Source: Globisporangium splendens (lineage: Eukaryota; Oomycota; Peronosporomycetes; Pythiales; Pythiaceae). From it: a stretch of 64,000 bases of DNA. Both the position numbers and the translations under genes were made by a program. The stretch covers positions 45,583-109,582 of the forward strand of contig VFIW01000133.1 in assembly GCA_006386115.1 (NCBI GenBank), read 5' to 3'. The stretch's first letter is position 1. Each line of letters starts with the position of its first letter. Under the pieces are notes generated by a model. The model was not told the DNA's origin. It worked only from the letters and a program-made list of their open reading frames with translations, and ran no database searches. Positions 30,401 to 41,564 of the stretch are shown here, one piece after another.

Positions 30401-32531
30401 CTCCGCGGCGACGATAAACAGGAGAGGGGCCAAAGGGCAACCTTGACGAATTCCCGACTTGACCTCCCATTCTCTCGACAGTTCACCGTTCACCAGGTAT
30501 TGCGCTGTAGTGTCCGAGTGCATTCGACGTACTAAATCCACAAATTGTCGCCCAAAGCCGAATTTGCTCAGCACAAGGTACAGAAACTCTCTGTCCAATG
30601 TGTCGTAAGCCTTCATGAAGTCAAGCATCGCAATTCCCGGAGCGTCATCCAACCCTTCACCGTTGTTGTGGTACGCTTTGTCCAACGCGGCTTGCATGAT
30701 GAGGATCGCGTTCTCCATCAGTCGGTCGCGTACGAAGCCTTGTTGTGCTTCCCCGATGATCCACAGAAGGATGTCTTGCAGCCTTGTTGCCAAGACTTTT
30801 GCAAACAACTTGTAAGTGGTCGTGAGCAGAGTGATTGGTCTGTAGTCGAGGGGGTTTGACGAATCTCCTTTCTTGCGCAACGGTATCACGATTCCTTGAC
30901 CGAATGATCGTGGCATGGGTGCCCCGCGTTGGATGTTGTTGAATTCCCGCACCAAAACTTCAACCATCACGTCCTCGCAATCCTTGTAGAAGTCATTGTT
31001 CAGACTGTCCACGCCACCTGCCTTATGCCGATGTAAAGCCGCGATTGCCTCTCGTACTTCCTTTTCAGTGATGGGTGCCATCAAATCTTGGTTTTGCGCT
31101 TCTGTGACTTTTCGAGTTTCCGGAATGTACACCAGTGCATCAAATCGCTGTTCAGCCTTCTGCGGAGGGACCGCAGCATGGCTCTGGCCGGTGATTTGGT
31201 GCCATTCTGCCCCCATGATGTCCGCCAGACTCGCGTTTGGTGAGTGGTACCTTCCGGGGGTCGGTTCCAATCGCGAAATTGTTTGATCCCGCTGCCAGTT
31301 GGCGATCCTCCGAAAGAAGTGACGAATATCCCCCTGGGTTGCTTGCATATACTTGCCGAATTTGAACTCTGCTGCCTCTCTTGCCGCGTTTGCTTGTTCT
31401 TCGATCAGCTGACGCCTTGTGCGGTTTGCCGGTCGGTGCTGCTGATCCTCCAACTTTTGCCGATATCTTCGTACTTGCCGCTTCTCTGCTCGACTTACTC
31501 TCAGTATTGCTTTGATGATACGCTGCTCCAGGTTGTTCCAAACGATTGACCCTTCACTCTGCATCAGCTCCAGATCGTGAGCGATCGCCTTTTGCACCCC
31601 AGTCCGCACCAAGTCAGGACGCGAGGTTCGCATCGGGTACCTGCACTTGTTCACCTTCCTTGGTCTCTGCGGTTGACTCGTCCATTTCATATGCAGCACC
31701 ACTGCTTGGTGATCCGAGTAGCGCTTGGGTAGCTCTATGGCCTCCCATTGCACGGCGCTGCCCAGGTTTCCTGCGATATAGAATCGGTCGAGTCGACTGG
31801 CTGAGTTTTTTCTCCAGTATGTGAAATGCTCCGTCGGTTCCCTCTGCACTGGCCACTCCGGATCCTCCACTAGCTCCCGTGCGTCGTAAATGCTCCACTC
31901 CGTCACTAGTCGTCTCAGTTCTGCACTCTCGCACTGCACAGGTAGCCGAACTCCTCTTTGGTACCGGTCCCGTTGCTTGTCGAGCACACAATTGAAGTCA
32001 CCTCCGAGCACTGCTGCTGCACGATGAGTCCCGAACTCCTCGTTTAGGCGTCGGAAGAAGTGTTCTCGCTCTGCTTTCTTGTTGGGTGCGTACACATTAA
32101 TCCACACCACTCCCTTGGACTTGATAGCGACTGTGCGATTCGTCCACTTGGATTCCTCGATCAGTTGTGTTTCGCTAATCGTCTTCGGATTTGTGAGTAT
32201 TGCCAATCCGCCGGTCGCGTCTGGATGGATGGACCAAAAGGACGTTGGTTCGTCCAGGTTTGCAACCCCCCATATTCGATTCCAGTAATGTCGGAGTCTG
32301 CATTCTTCGTTGGCTGTGGTGATCCTCGTCTCCTGTAAATAAATGATATCATACTTCTCTGCGGTTAGTGCCCCCTTAAGATCCTCTAACCACTAACCAC
32401 TTTGTTCGTTCTTTCTTTTTGAATCCGCACACGTTCTGAGTTAATACCCGTAGCATGTTAGGACATGGTCTTTTTTCCTTCTTTTGGTTTTTGTAAAATG
32501 CATTCTTGAGGGCATGTAGCGCGGCGTACAT
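27498..32531 (-). pseudogene. LINE-A copy 2 ORF2 (EN/RT/RNase H), three disabling lesions
   Basis: Same protein as copy 1 ORF2, starting at the equivalent ATG at 32,531. Lesions: a 7 bp tandem duplication (CTAACCA twice, 32,385-32,398) shifts frame within the endonuclease; a 1 bp deletion near 30,166 shifts frame just after the RT catalytic region (YLGIQIG follows in the new frame); and a TGG-to-TGA nonsense change at 28,473 precedes the RNase H region. Catalytic motifs FVDD and DGGARGNPGPGGSGWAL are still legible. Apart from these lesions only scattered substitutions separate it from copy 1. Confidence 0.92.
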
Positions 32532-35022
32532 TTCTGTGCCTGGGCTACTGCCACCTTGGTTACCTGTTGGTGTCGCGTCTTTAGTACCTTGAAGGCTCGA
32601 CCGAGTCCACTTCCACGGTGACTTGAGCCATGATCACCGAAAGAGCTGACCATTCGCTGAGCTCCTCTCCACTCTTGAAGGCTGCTTTGAGTTCTCTGGT
32701 TTGCTTCAACATCGCACACAAGTCTTCAATCGCCTCGTACAGGTTGTGTGGGTCTTCGGCGTCGCTGGACCTGAACGTCTGCAGCTCCTCCTCATACACC
32801 ACTGTGCAGATGATGTAGCGGCTGAGCTTCTCTAGCTGGGTCGGGTGACAAAGTCGCAGAACTTCGAGCCCACCGTACTTCATTTTTCCAAGCGTCAACC
32901 AGTCTTCCTTGGAGTTGAGTAGTACGGCCCGTTGTTGCTTCGTGGTTGCCGTTGCAATCCTGTCAAACCAACCTGTGATCCATACCCTGGTTTCTGCCTG
33001 ATCGGTGCGGTGTACAAGACGTTTGAGTCCTTCCTCAATCACCTGTTCGCGCAGAACTTGCGTCAAGTCCACTGGCGTTGGCCCGCTGAGATGGTTCAGC
33101 ACATGATGCGGCCCTGGCGACGTCTTCAACATCGCTAGAATTCGCTCCCACTCATTGAGAGCCGCCTGCGTCCATACATCACGATTAGACGAGAGCAGTG
33201 GAAAGGAGCACTTGGTTTCTTGCTTCCATTGCTCCTGGAACCCTTCCCAATGCTCCTGCAGCGTGCGCTCGAGGTCTCTTCGTTTCTGCATGGAGTCTCC
33301 TTCGATCACCAAACGTCTCGACAGCGTTTTAGTTTTCTTGAGGGGGACATTGGGGCTGTTCAGGTTTATCGCGACGTCACCATCTATTGCTGTGAGCATC
33401 AGGGTTTCGTCTCTATCTCGCTTCCTGGGTTGTTGAGGTAACTCGATTGTGGGCGAGTGATATACCACAAGCTGATTCTCCTGCGATGCGAACGACAAGC
33501 CGTGTTCTCCGCTGAGCTGGTTTGGCTCGAACTTTTCTCGCTCGTCCAGCGATGGAGTCCACACTGACTCTCCCAAACTGGAATTGTCGCTGTCCTCCAT
33601 CGAATCGTCTGTTTCTGGTTCGGATTCGAATTGACCAGATCGGTCCGTCTTAAGCTCCGACTTGCTCCTCTCGGATCCTTGGAGATGCTTCGCTAATGAT
33701 GAGCTCGTCATATTCGCCAGTGGCGTTGGGTCGTTCAGGGTTCTGAAATGCAGACTGTTGTAGTGTTCGTTTGCAAATTTCATCACGATTGGAAGCAGAC
33801 TGCTTGTGGTCTCTGTTTCGGTTCTTTCTTGACGAAGCTCGTCTTCCCATTGCTTCCCTGTGCACACATATTCTTTGGCTGACAAAAACTGGCCGCCTCC
33901 ATGGACTCTGGATTGCGGCTTGTAAATTGCGAAGCCCTTGCGGTCTCCGTACGTTGTCTCGATCAGCACGAAGATTTTTCTCTGCAAAGCCTTGGCAGCC
34001 ATACGCAAGGACTCCGGTCCACCCCACAGGGATCCTGGCAGCGTGGAAGATCGGCTGGAGGAGCTGCTTGCGATATCGCTGAAATAGTCGAGAACATCTG
34101 CTCTCTTTTCTTTTGGGCTCATTTTCCGATCCCCTCTCCCCAGTGCTTCAAGTATTCCCAAATGAGTTCCTTCAGGAAATTCGAGATCGAAGTTGAGCCG
34201 TGCTGCCGCGTTCATGCTTTGCTTGATTCTGCTCGCCGTGGCCTCGATCAGCTTCTCATTGGCCATGTTGTCATGCGTGATTTGGAGCATCGCTTCCGCC
34301 ACTGCATAAAATTTGCAATTTCCGGTAGGTGGTGTTGTTGCTTCTGCAAGTCCGTTGGCGTCCATCACGTCTCGAATCGTGTACTCCCCATCCCAGTCCA
34401 TGATGTCGTTACGATTCGGGTTGAGCTCGGTTTGTCTTTCCACGTGCACCTTCATTAACTCGTCCATATCTCGTCGGAAGCGCATCAGCTCTTTTGCCCA
34501 CCGGATGTCATCCTTGGAAATTTGTCTTGGTCCATTTTTCTGGCTTGCCTTTGACGCAGGTCTTTTTGCGTTCGCTGCTCCATCGTTTGGTTTCGCCTTC
34601 GCCTGTTCTTTGAGATTGCCGGTTTGTTGTCCTGAAATTCCTGTTTTCACCGTAAACGACACATTTTTTGTTAGATCATTTGGGTTGGAGTTCGGTTGTG
34701 GGCTGGACGTGTTTGTCTCATCAGGCGTCACGGGATTCGTGTTCTCGCTCGGCTTGTTTTCCCCACTGGCGTGAGGATTCTCTGTTGCGGGTTGAAGCGG
34801 CTGTTTCTTTTTGTCAATGCCGTCTGAGACAGACTCCTTAATTTCCGCTGCACTGGTGAAAGTGGCTGGCTTTCTCGGGAGTTTGCTCACGATCTCATCG
34901 TCTGCGTGAATACAGTTGTTAGTTTTTAGTTCATGTTCCGTTGCCTTACACGTTCGCGCGAAATGTCCCGCTGCTCCACAGATTAAACAAGGAGCCATTC
35001 TGTACTTGGATGCGTGGTGCAG

Positions 35023-35384
35023 ACTTGAAAGGCGTTGCTGAAAGTGTTGTTGTTGTGCGAAGGCAGATTTGAAAGTGAGATTGATAAGCAGTTATGTTTC
35101 CATCGCTACACCTAATTCACCCCAAGGGCTCCTAGAGGTTATATTCGTAAAACCTACACATGCAGAAAAAACGTAGTGAAATGATATATAAAACCTTGGG
35201 TACGTTTGAGGTTCAACCCATTGAACTTGAACTTGAACTTGAACTTGAAGTCCTGTAAAATTCTCAGTAAAGTGAATGGCTGACGCAACTCACTTAACTG
35301 GCAGAGACACGCCGCCCGCGTCACCAGTCAAGTTCCCTCTTCAACTTGGGAAACTATTCGGATTGTGCAAGGGCATTCCCAACA
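35023..35384 (-). repeat. Copia 3' LTR
   Basis: 362 bp. It contains four or so GAACTT hexamers near 35,222-35,250, two of which are absent from the 5' LTR, and a TATATAAAACC promoter-like string. The final codons and stop of the gag-pol ORF (35,354) lie inside this LTR. Confidence 0.95.
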
Positions 35385-38300
35385 CCCCCACTCGCTTCAC
35401 AATCCTTCCCTTGAACATGCTTGACGTTGCACTTCTCCATGAGGTAGCGGAGAGTCTTAGACGACAGACCCTTTGTCAGGTAGTCTGCGATTTGGTTCTT
35501 CGACTCGACGTACTCCAGGACGATTTCGTTTTCTTTGAGTTTCTCGCGGATGAAATGGTATCGGATGTCAATGTGCTTGGTTCGTGCTTGATACCCAATG
35601 TTCTTGGCGAGTGCGATGGCGCCTTGGTTGTCTTCGAAGATCGGAGTCGCTTCATATTGCTCCAAACCTATGTTCTTGAGAAGCGTGCGCATCCAGACGC
35701 ACTCCTTGACACAGTCACAGAGAGCCATGTACTCGGCTTCAGTCGTGCTCAGAGCTACGGTCTTCTGGAACGTGGCGCGCCAGGCTATGGGGCCACCGCA
35801 GAGCATCAGCAGGATGCCACTCATGGAGCGTCGATCATTGCGGTCACACGCCCAGTCGGCGTCGCAGAAGGCACTCAGCTTCGACTCGAGGCTCCCATCG
35901 TAGACGATTCCAACGTCCTTGGTCTTCTTCAAATACTTGACGACCTTGATGCCTGCGTCCCAGTGCTTCGGTCCAGGGTTCTCAAGGAACCGACTCAGCC
36001 TCGCGACCGCGACAGCGATGTCGGGTCGGGTACCGCACGCGAGATACATCAGACTACCGATGAGCGACCGGTAGGGCTTCGTCTCCATTTCGGCCCTATC
36101 CGCTTCGGATTGTGCCTCATCACCTTTGCTGAGGTGGGTGCTGGGATCGATCGGAGTCAGGCTTGGCGCGGCATTGGTCTGGCCGAATCGCTCGATCACT
36201 GAGTCGATGTAACTCTTCTGGCTGATGCTCAGCGTTTTGGCAGAAATGTCGTGATGCACCTCGATGCCCAAGATGAAGCGAGCTTGCCCGAGGTCCTTGA
36301 TCTTGAAGCGCTTGCTGATGGCTTGCTTCACTCCGGCGATCATCGCCTGGTCGTTCGACGCGATGAGCATGTCATCGACGTACAGACACAAAAGGCATTT
36401 TGAGTTACCCTGGCGCTTGGTGTAGACGCACGGGTCAGCGTCTGTTGGTTCGAATCCAATCTCGCACAGGCAGCTGTCAATGGTCTCGTTCCATACGCGG
36501 GACGCTTGTTTCAGACCGTAGAGACTCTTGCGCAGTCTGCATACGAGTTGGTTGTCATCGATGTCAGCCGTGTTTCCGATGTCCTTGGTGCCGAACTTGA
36601 GCAAGAATTCGAGCGATCCTTCTGGGACCTCCATGAAGATTGTTTCTTCAAGGTCGCCATACAGGAAGGCTGTGTCGACGTCCCACTGCTGAACTTCCAT
36701 CTGCTCAGAGCAGCTCGTTGCGAGGAACGCTCGAACCGAGGTCAATGCAGCAACCGGTGCATACGTTTCTTCATAGTCGATGCCATGGCACTGGGAGTAT
36801 CCCTTGGCAACGACGCGAGCTTTGTACCGGACGACTTCACCTCGCTCGTTTTTCTTCAGGGCGAATACCCATCGGGATCCGATCGGCTTCTGGCTCTTTG
36901 GTCGGGGAACCAAATCCCACGTACCATTTGCCACTAATGATTTCAGTTCGGATTCCATCGCTTCCTTCCACTTCGCGTGGTCTTCACGGCTCGTGGCCTC
37001 CCTGAAATGTTTTGGGGCCTCGCTTGCCAAGAGCGCATGCTCATCGGGATTGACGAGCGCATATCGATCATGCTCGTCGTCGCCCCCACTGGCTTGGACT
37101 TGGTCGGTCTTCTGTCGCTTCGGACCAGAGTAGACCGGAGTTCGAATAAGCTTCTTTCTTGGTGGCTGACGGTCTTCAGTCTCAGGCTCGTTCATTAACG
37201 CTCGAGCTCGAGACCGAGTAAGCATCCGGGCTGGAGCCTCGACGATCATGTTAGACGGCTCCTCAAAGACGTAGTCCTGAGTCACGATCTCAGACTTTAC
37301 TTCGGGTAGGACGAGGCTGCGGTCATGCACCTCTTGATCCTCAGTCTCAGACTCATCGTCAGAGTCGGACTCGATGCTCAGCTGTTGGAGATCCGGACGC
37401 GAAGTCTCCATAAACTTCACAGTGCGGACAATGTGCACCAGCCCGGTGGCCACATGAAAAACACGGTAACCCTTCGACGTCTCTGAATATCCGAGGAAAC
37501 GGCATTTGAATGCCTTGGCGTCGAGCTTCTTGCGTTTTTCCTTCGGGATATGGGCGTACCCTAACGCGCCAAACACCTTTAGGTTTTTCATGTTGGGGCG
37601 TCGTCCGTAGATCAGCTCATGCGGGGTCTTGGTGTTGACTGAGTTGGGGATCCGGTTGACGATCCAGGCCGCAGTGTTCACTGCTTCGGCCCACCACTTC
37701 TTGTCGACAGACTCGTGGTACAGCATGCAACGCGCCATCTCAACGAGAGTTCGGTTCATGCGCTCGGCCACCCCGTTCTGCTGGGGAGTATGCGGCACAG
37801 TCTTCTCGTGCTTGATGCCAAAGCCAACCAAGTAGTCGACGAAACGCTTGCTAGTGTACTCGCCACCGCTGTCGGACCTGAGACGCTTGATTTTGCAGTC
37901 GGTCAAACTCTCGAGTTCAGACTTGAAAATCTTGAACTTGTCGAGGGCTTCAGATTTCTTCTTCACGAAGTAGACCGACACGTGTCGAGAGTAGTCATCA
38001 ACGAACACAATCGCATGAAGACATCCTCCTGGGGTCTTGGTTTGCATCGGTCCCATCACGTCAGTGTGGACCAACTCAAACACCCGCTGAGTCTTCGCCT
38101 TGTTCGCAGGATGGCGTGGGAAGTTGTCGGCAGCCATCTTTCCCATGCAGCATCCTTCACAAATTTCTTCAACTGCGTCATCGTTCGTGATCGCAGGGAG
38201 TCCATCAGCCATCGTTCTGAGATGCTGGTATCTCTTGTACGGAATGTGCCCGAGCTTGGCATGCATAACCATCCACGGTGAGTTGGCACTGCCATTCGCT

Positions 38301-39469
38301 GCACGGCACTCTTCCTTGAGCACGGTGTGAACCTTGTAGACACTACCGTCGCGTTTCCCGGTCATAACCGTCTCTTGGCCGAACTTGAAGACGCACTTGT
38401 CTCGAACGAACTCGGCTCTCACTCCCTTCTCGGCGAGCTTCGACACCGAGAGTAGGTTCCCATCGAGGGCTGGGACGTAGAGCACATTCGAGAGCGTGAT
38501 CTCGATGTCATCTTCCATCTTAAGGCAAGCCTCTCCGATGCCCACCGCGTCGATCTTCGTGCCGTCGGCGATAACGATCTGGATCGGAGTCTTCAGAGTC
38601 GTCAGCTTCACAAACTTCTCGCGTCGACTTGTCATGTGCGAGCTGGCTCCCGAGTCCACCAGCCACACAGACTTGTCGAGGCCCATCGCAGCTGCAAAGG
38701 CGTACCGGTGCTCGGTCCTTTCAGCAGCTCGGCGGCCCTGCTGGTCTTCAAACTTCTTCTTGCGGCAGTCGGCTTCCTTGTGCCCGACCTTCTTGCAGAA
38801 GTTGCACTTGCCGTTGAATCGCTTTGGACCGTTCGAGTTGTCGTGGCGGTCGCGGCAGTCGTGCCGGCGCTTATTGATAACAAAAGCATTCTCAGTTGGA
38901 GCACGATCGTAGCCACTGGGGTCGGCCCCGTAGAGTGACTCGATCACTTGCATCAACCCGAGGTTCGGCGTGTTCTCCAGAACACTGGAGATCATTCGGT
39001 ACTCGTCCGGGAGGCTACCGAGGAGGAGCACGATCTGGCGGCTCTCATCAAGAACCTCTCCAATCGTCTCGAGCTTCGTCACCAGTTCCTTGAAACGGTC
39101 GACGTGCTCAGCGAAGCGCGTGCCGGACTCCATCTTGAAGCTGTGCATCCTCTTGGTGATGAGAATGCGGTTCTTCAAGGTATTACGGTTGAACTGCTCC
39201 TCGAGGAGTTTCCACGCTTGGTCCGCTGTCAGCGCCGCTCGGATGTACACTTGGTACGTGATGCTGACTTCACCAGCGATCACACCAAGGGCCTTCAAAT
39301 CGTCTTCCTTCCACTTGTTTGTCGTGCGGTCGCTCACACTGTCCATGTCGGCACGGATGATGTCCGGCAACAGTCCCTTGCGAGCGAGCTTCATCCGCAT
39401 GTTGAACTCCCAGTGGAAGTAGTTGTCTTCGTTAAGCTTGTCCACGGCGGAGGAGGAGCTTGGGCTCAT
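35354..39469 (-). CDS. Copia gag-pol polyprotein (intact)
   Basis: 1371 aa from the ATG at 39,469; an upstream in-frame GTG lies in the LTR/PBS junction and is not preferred. Order: Gag (KLNEDNYFHWEFNMRMKL), CCHC knuckle (CNFCKKVGHKEADC), aspartic protease (WLVDSGASSHMTS), GAG-pre-integrase (HAKLGHIPYKR...CEGCCMGK), integrase core (HTDVMGPM, VFVDDYSRHVSVYF, SDSGGEYTS, HTPQQNGVAERMNRTL, the D-D-E set), reverse transcriptase (YVDDMLIAS), and RNase H (CDADWACDRNDRRSMSG, STTEAEYMAL, then H-x-R-x-H). This is the Copia order, integrase before RT. All catalytic motifs are present, so the element may be autonomous. The frame runs from the primer-binding site into the 3' LTR. Confidence 0.97.
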   Translation of the reverse strand: MSPSSSSAVDKLNEDNYFHWEFNMRMKLARKGLLPDIIRADMDSVSDRTTNKWKEDDLKALGVIAGEVSITYQVYIRAALTADQAWKLLEEQFNRNTLKNRILITKRMHSFKMESGTRFAEHVDRFKELVTKLETIGEVLDESRQIVLLLGSLPDEYRMISSVLENTPNLGLMQVIESLYGADPSGYDRAPTENAFVINKRRHDCRDRHDNSNGPKRFNGKCNFCKKVGHKEADCRKKKFEDQQGRRAAERTEHRYAFAAAMGLDKSVWLVDSGASSHMTSRREKFVKLTTLKTPIQIVIADGTKIDAVGIGEACLKMEDDIEITLSNVLYVPALDGNLLSVSKLAEKGVRAEFVRDKCVFKFGQETVMTGKRDGSVYKVHTVLKEECRAANGSANSPWMVMHAKLGHIPYKRYQHLRTMADGLPAITNDDAVEEICEGCCMGKMAADNFPRHPANKAKTQRVFELVHTDVMGPMQTKTPGGCLHAIVFVDDYSRHVSVYFVKKKSEALDKFKIFKSELESLTDCKIKRLRSDSGGEYTSKRFVDYLVGFGIKHEKTVPHTPQQNGVAERMNRTLVEMARCMLYHESVDKKWWAEAVNTAAWIVNRIPNSVNTKTPHELIYGRRPNMKNLKVFGALGYAHIPKEKRKKLDAKAFKCRFLGYSETSKGYRVFHVATGLVHIVRTVKFMETSRPDLQQLSIESDSDDESETEDQEVHDRSLVLPEVKSEIVTQDYVFEEPSNMIVEAPARMLTRSRARALMNEPETEDRQPPRKKLIRTPVYSGPKRQKTDQVQASGGDDEHDRYALVNPDEHALLASEAPKHFREATSREDHAKWKEAMESELKSLVANGTWDLVPRPKSQKPIGSRWVFALKKNERGEVVRYKARVVAKGYSQCHGIDYEETYAPVAALTSVRAFLATSCSEQMEVQQWDVDTAFLYGDLEETIFMEVPEGSLEFLLKFGTKDIGNTADIDDNQLVCRLRKSLYGLKQASRVWNETIDSCLCEIGFEPTDADPCVYTKRQGNSKCLLCLYVDDMLIASNDQAMIAGVKQAISKRFKIKDLGQARFILGIEVHHDISAKTLSISQKSYIDSVIERFGQTNAAPSLTPIDPSTHLSKGDEAQSEADRAEMETKPYRSLIGSLMYLACGTRPDIAVAVARLSRFLENPGPKHWDAGIKVVKYLKKTKDVGIVYDGSLESKLSAFCDADWACDRNDRRSMSGILLMLCGGPIAWRATFQKTVALSTTEAEYMALCDCVKECVWMRTLLKNIGLEQYEATPIFEDNQGAIALAKNIGYQARTKHIDIRYHFIREKLKENEIVLEYVESKNQIADYLTKGLSSKTLRYLMEKCNVKHVQGKDCEASGGVGNALAQSE
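35385..35400 (-). promoter_or_regulatory. Copia polypurine tract
   Basis: Coding strand GAAGCGAGTGGGGG directly precedes the 3' LTR start TGTTGGG. It is purine-rich as required for plus-strand priming and lies inside the gag-pol ORF. Confidence 0.75.
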
Positions 39470-39474
39470 AACCA
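39461..39474 (-). promoter_or_regulatory. Copia primer-binding site overlapping the gag start codon
   Basis: Coding strand TGGTTATGAGCCCA begins at the LTR edge. It resembles the initiator-Met tRNA site TGGTATCAGAGC of Copia elements with differences, and includes the gag ATG. The primer tRNA is inferred. Confidence 0.5.
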
Positions 39475-39822
39475 CTTGAAAGGCGTTGCTGAAAGTGTTG
39501 TTGTTGTGCGAAGGCAGATTTGAAAGTGAGATTGATAAGCAGTTACGTTTCCATCGCTACACCTAATTCACCCCAAGGGCTCCTAGAGGTTACATTCGTA
39601 AAACCTACACATGCAAAAAAACGTAGTGAACTGATATATAAAACCTTGTGTACGTTTGAGGTTAAACCCATTGAACTTGAACTTGAAGTCCTGTAAAATT
39701 CTCAGTAAAGTGATTGGCTGACGCAACTCACTTAACTGGCAGAGACACGCCGCCCGCGTCACCAGTCAAGTTCCCTCTTCAACTTGGGAAACTATTCGGA
39801 TTGTGCAAGGGCATTCCCAACA
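39474..39822 (-). repeat. Copia 5' LTR
   Basis: 349 bp, bordered on the outside by TSD TGCAG and on the inside by the primer-binding site. It carries TATATAAAACC as a possible TATA promoter for the genomic RNA. Confidence 0.95.
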
Positions 39823-41369
39823 TGCAGGATGATCGTTCGCCCTCGCCAAATAATTCGTCTGACATCGATAAGCGCTTTTGGACATGATTCCTCTTCAAAG
39901 AGTACTTCCACCACTGCGATTGGTGGGATATTGGACCGTATTTATCGAGTGGGTAGGCGTAGAATCGCTTGCCTGTCGTCTGCTTCAAGTATTCTAAAAA
40001 CAGGGACATATTCATTGAGCGAGCAGTGTTCAAAAGCTGAATTTTGTACCTGGATCTCGATTCTGCATTCTGTAGCCCGTCAGCTCCCAATTGCCTGTTC
40101 CACACGCTGTCTGCCTCCGGTCGCTCTCCGGTTGTCTCCGTCGGATGCGCGGATATGAGATGCACCAATTGGCGTCGGAAGGGGATCGTCATTCTGTCCC
40201 ATTTCGCAGCTGTGCTCCTGTCAAAGAAATAGAAGTGGAGAGAGTGAGTGCTGTCGTTATATTCCGCAGCTTTGAGGTCTCTCAGCATCGCCATTGTCTC
40301 TTCCATTTTGCCGTCATTGCGGAATCTCGCTGCTTGCAAGATGGCTTCCACGATCCGTCCGGTCGACTGATGATCTTTGTAGACTTGCGTCGCATCCGAT
40401 AATTTGCCGACCAGCTCTCCTTCCACCTGAGCCGCGATGGTGTTCTGGAAACGGAAGAGGGTGTCCCCATCACATACTCGTCGTAGGAATTGAGGCAGGT
40501 GTTGGATCAGGAGTTCGCCTTCCACGATCGCTAGCATAATATCCCATTCCATCGTTGTCGGCTGGCGCAGGGTCAGTGAGTACTCGAACTTTTGCTTGCA
40601 GTGTCGGATCATGTTGCGTTGTTCCTCCTCCGAGTATTTGTTCGATTTGAAAATGAAGGGCTGGGTGCCTTGCTCTTTGACGTTTGTTTGATTGTTGGTG
40701 CTCGTTTGCGAACCCCATGGCGAAGCCTTGGTTTCTGCTGCGAGCCTGTTCTGGTCAATTCTCTTTTGGATAAGCGCTACCACTGTCCACGACGACCGGT
40801 GCATATCCTTGCATAAATCTTGGATCGTCCGCTTCCACTCCGGAAAGGATTTTCCCTTTTCAATTGCCAGTAGACGGAATAGGTCCACCAGCGCGTCCGC
40901 TTCTTCTCCGTTGAGTGTTGGGTAATTGTCGTTCGCCTTTTTTGGTTTCTCCAGAATCCGCATCCCGTTGTAAAGAGCTGTGAACATTAACCGCACTTCG
41001 TATTCAATCTCCACTCTGTTGACCGCGTTTGGTGACACACGCAACTTCGCCGAGAGGGCTTCGTATCTCTCCACTGGTGCAGTCTCCGTCGACGCTTCTT
41101 TTCGAGAGCCTTCCGCACGTGTTGGCGTCGTGCCTTCCTCAATGGCCCCAGACTTGTCTTGTCCTCCTGCATTTAATTGGTCCTTATCGTTCGTGCGCAC
41201 AGGATCTGGGGCTCCCCCTTTCCCGTGCTGTGACGCTCGTACTGCCATCTCTGCGTCGCCTTGCGCCCGCCCACTCCGCAGCGTGATGGCGGTCTTCGTG
41301 GAAACTCCGTCCGGAGCTTCCTTCCGCGCAGCCCCCTCCTTTGGTTGCTCCATATTCATCATGGAGGCC

Positions 41370-41545
41370 TCAGGAGAAAGCTGTCGCTTGTCGCTCTTTA
41401 TAGAGGCTTGTATACTCAGTTCAGTATACTCACCCCTTTCCGATGATCTTTGTAGTGGCCTGTCGATTGTCGTCGTGGTACTTATACTCTCGATACAAAC
41501 AGCTGGTACCAAGGCTGTCTGTCCTTTATAAGGCTAGATCGAAAG
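41370..41545 (-). promoter_or_regulatory. LINE-A 5' UTR / probable internal promoter
   Basis: The segment between the LINE 5' end and ORF1. It shares ordered landmarks with the LINE-B 5' UTR at 51,176-51,290 (+ strand: AGGCTxGTATAC, GTACxCTTxTACTC-type strings, ACAGCTGGTACCA). Conservation between families with diverged proteins suggests a functional promoter or RNA element. Confidence 0.55.
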
Positions 41546-41564
41546 TGAACGTCAAACAGTTATA
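41546..41564. repeat. target-site duplication, right, of LINE-A copy 2
   Basis: Identical to 27,432-27,450. A variant of the same sequence (TTGCTTGAACGTCAATCGTTTATATG) follows immediately, so the target itself lies in a short tandem repeat. Confidence 0.92.

Larger units (their letters stand above)
35023..39822 (-). mobile_element. Ty1/Copia LTR retrotransposon, complete, nested in LINE-A copy 2
   Basis: 4,800 bp bounded by direct 5 bp target duplications (TGCAG at 35,018-35,022 and 39,823-39,827). LTRs are 362 and 349 bp; by eye they differ by about six substitutions, a 1 bp indel and a 12 bp change in GAACTT repeat number, so insertion is fairly recent. The coding-strand LTR begins TGTTGGGAATG, a common Copia start. 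One intact gag-pol ORF fills nearly the whole internal region. Confidence 0.96.
32581..41362 (-). pseudogene. LINE-A copy 2 ORF1 interrupted by Copia
   Basis: The N-terminal part runs from ATG 41,362 (MMNMEQPKEGAARKEAPDG) to 39,823, and the C-terminal part from 35,022 to 32,581; no other break is seen. A TTG further upstream would add residues but falls within the conserved 5' UTR, so the ATG is preferred. Copia entered at the codons corresponding to 1314-1318 of copy 1, about 30 bp before the zinc knuckle. The OTU-like motifs (GNCKFYAVAEA and NEHYNSLHF) are intact here too, though QF is now KF. This copy supplies the N-terminus missing from copy 1. Confidence 0.9.
27451..41545 (-). mobile_element. 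LINE family A, copy 2, full length with nested Copia insertion
   Basis: The element is inverted relative to copy 1 and bounded by perfect 19 bp target duplications. Without the 4,805 bp Copia insertion and its TSD it is about 9.29 kb, which gives the size of the complete family A LINE. Its 5' UTR (41,370-41,545) is retained. It is dead: ORF1 is split by Copia and ORF2 has three lesions. Confidence 0.93.

Noticed and set aside
39470..39475. Copia ORF start at 39,475
   Set aside because: That codon is GTG across the LTR/PBS junction; the ATG at 39,469 is the first real start.
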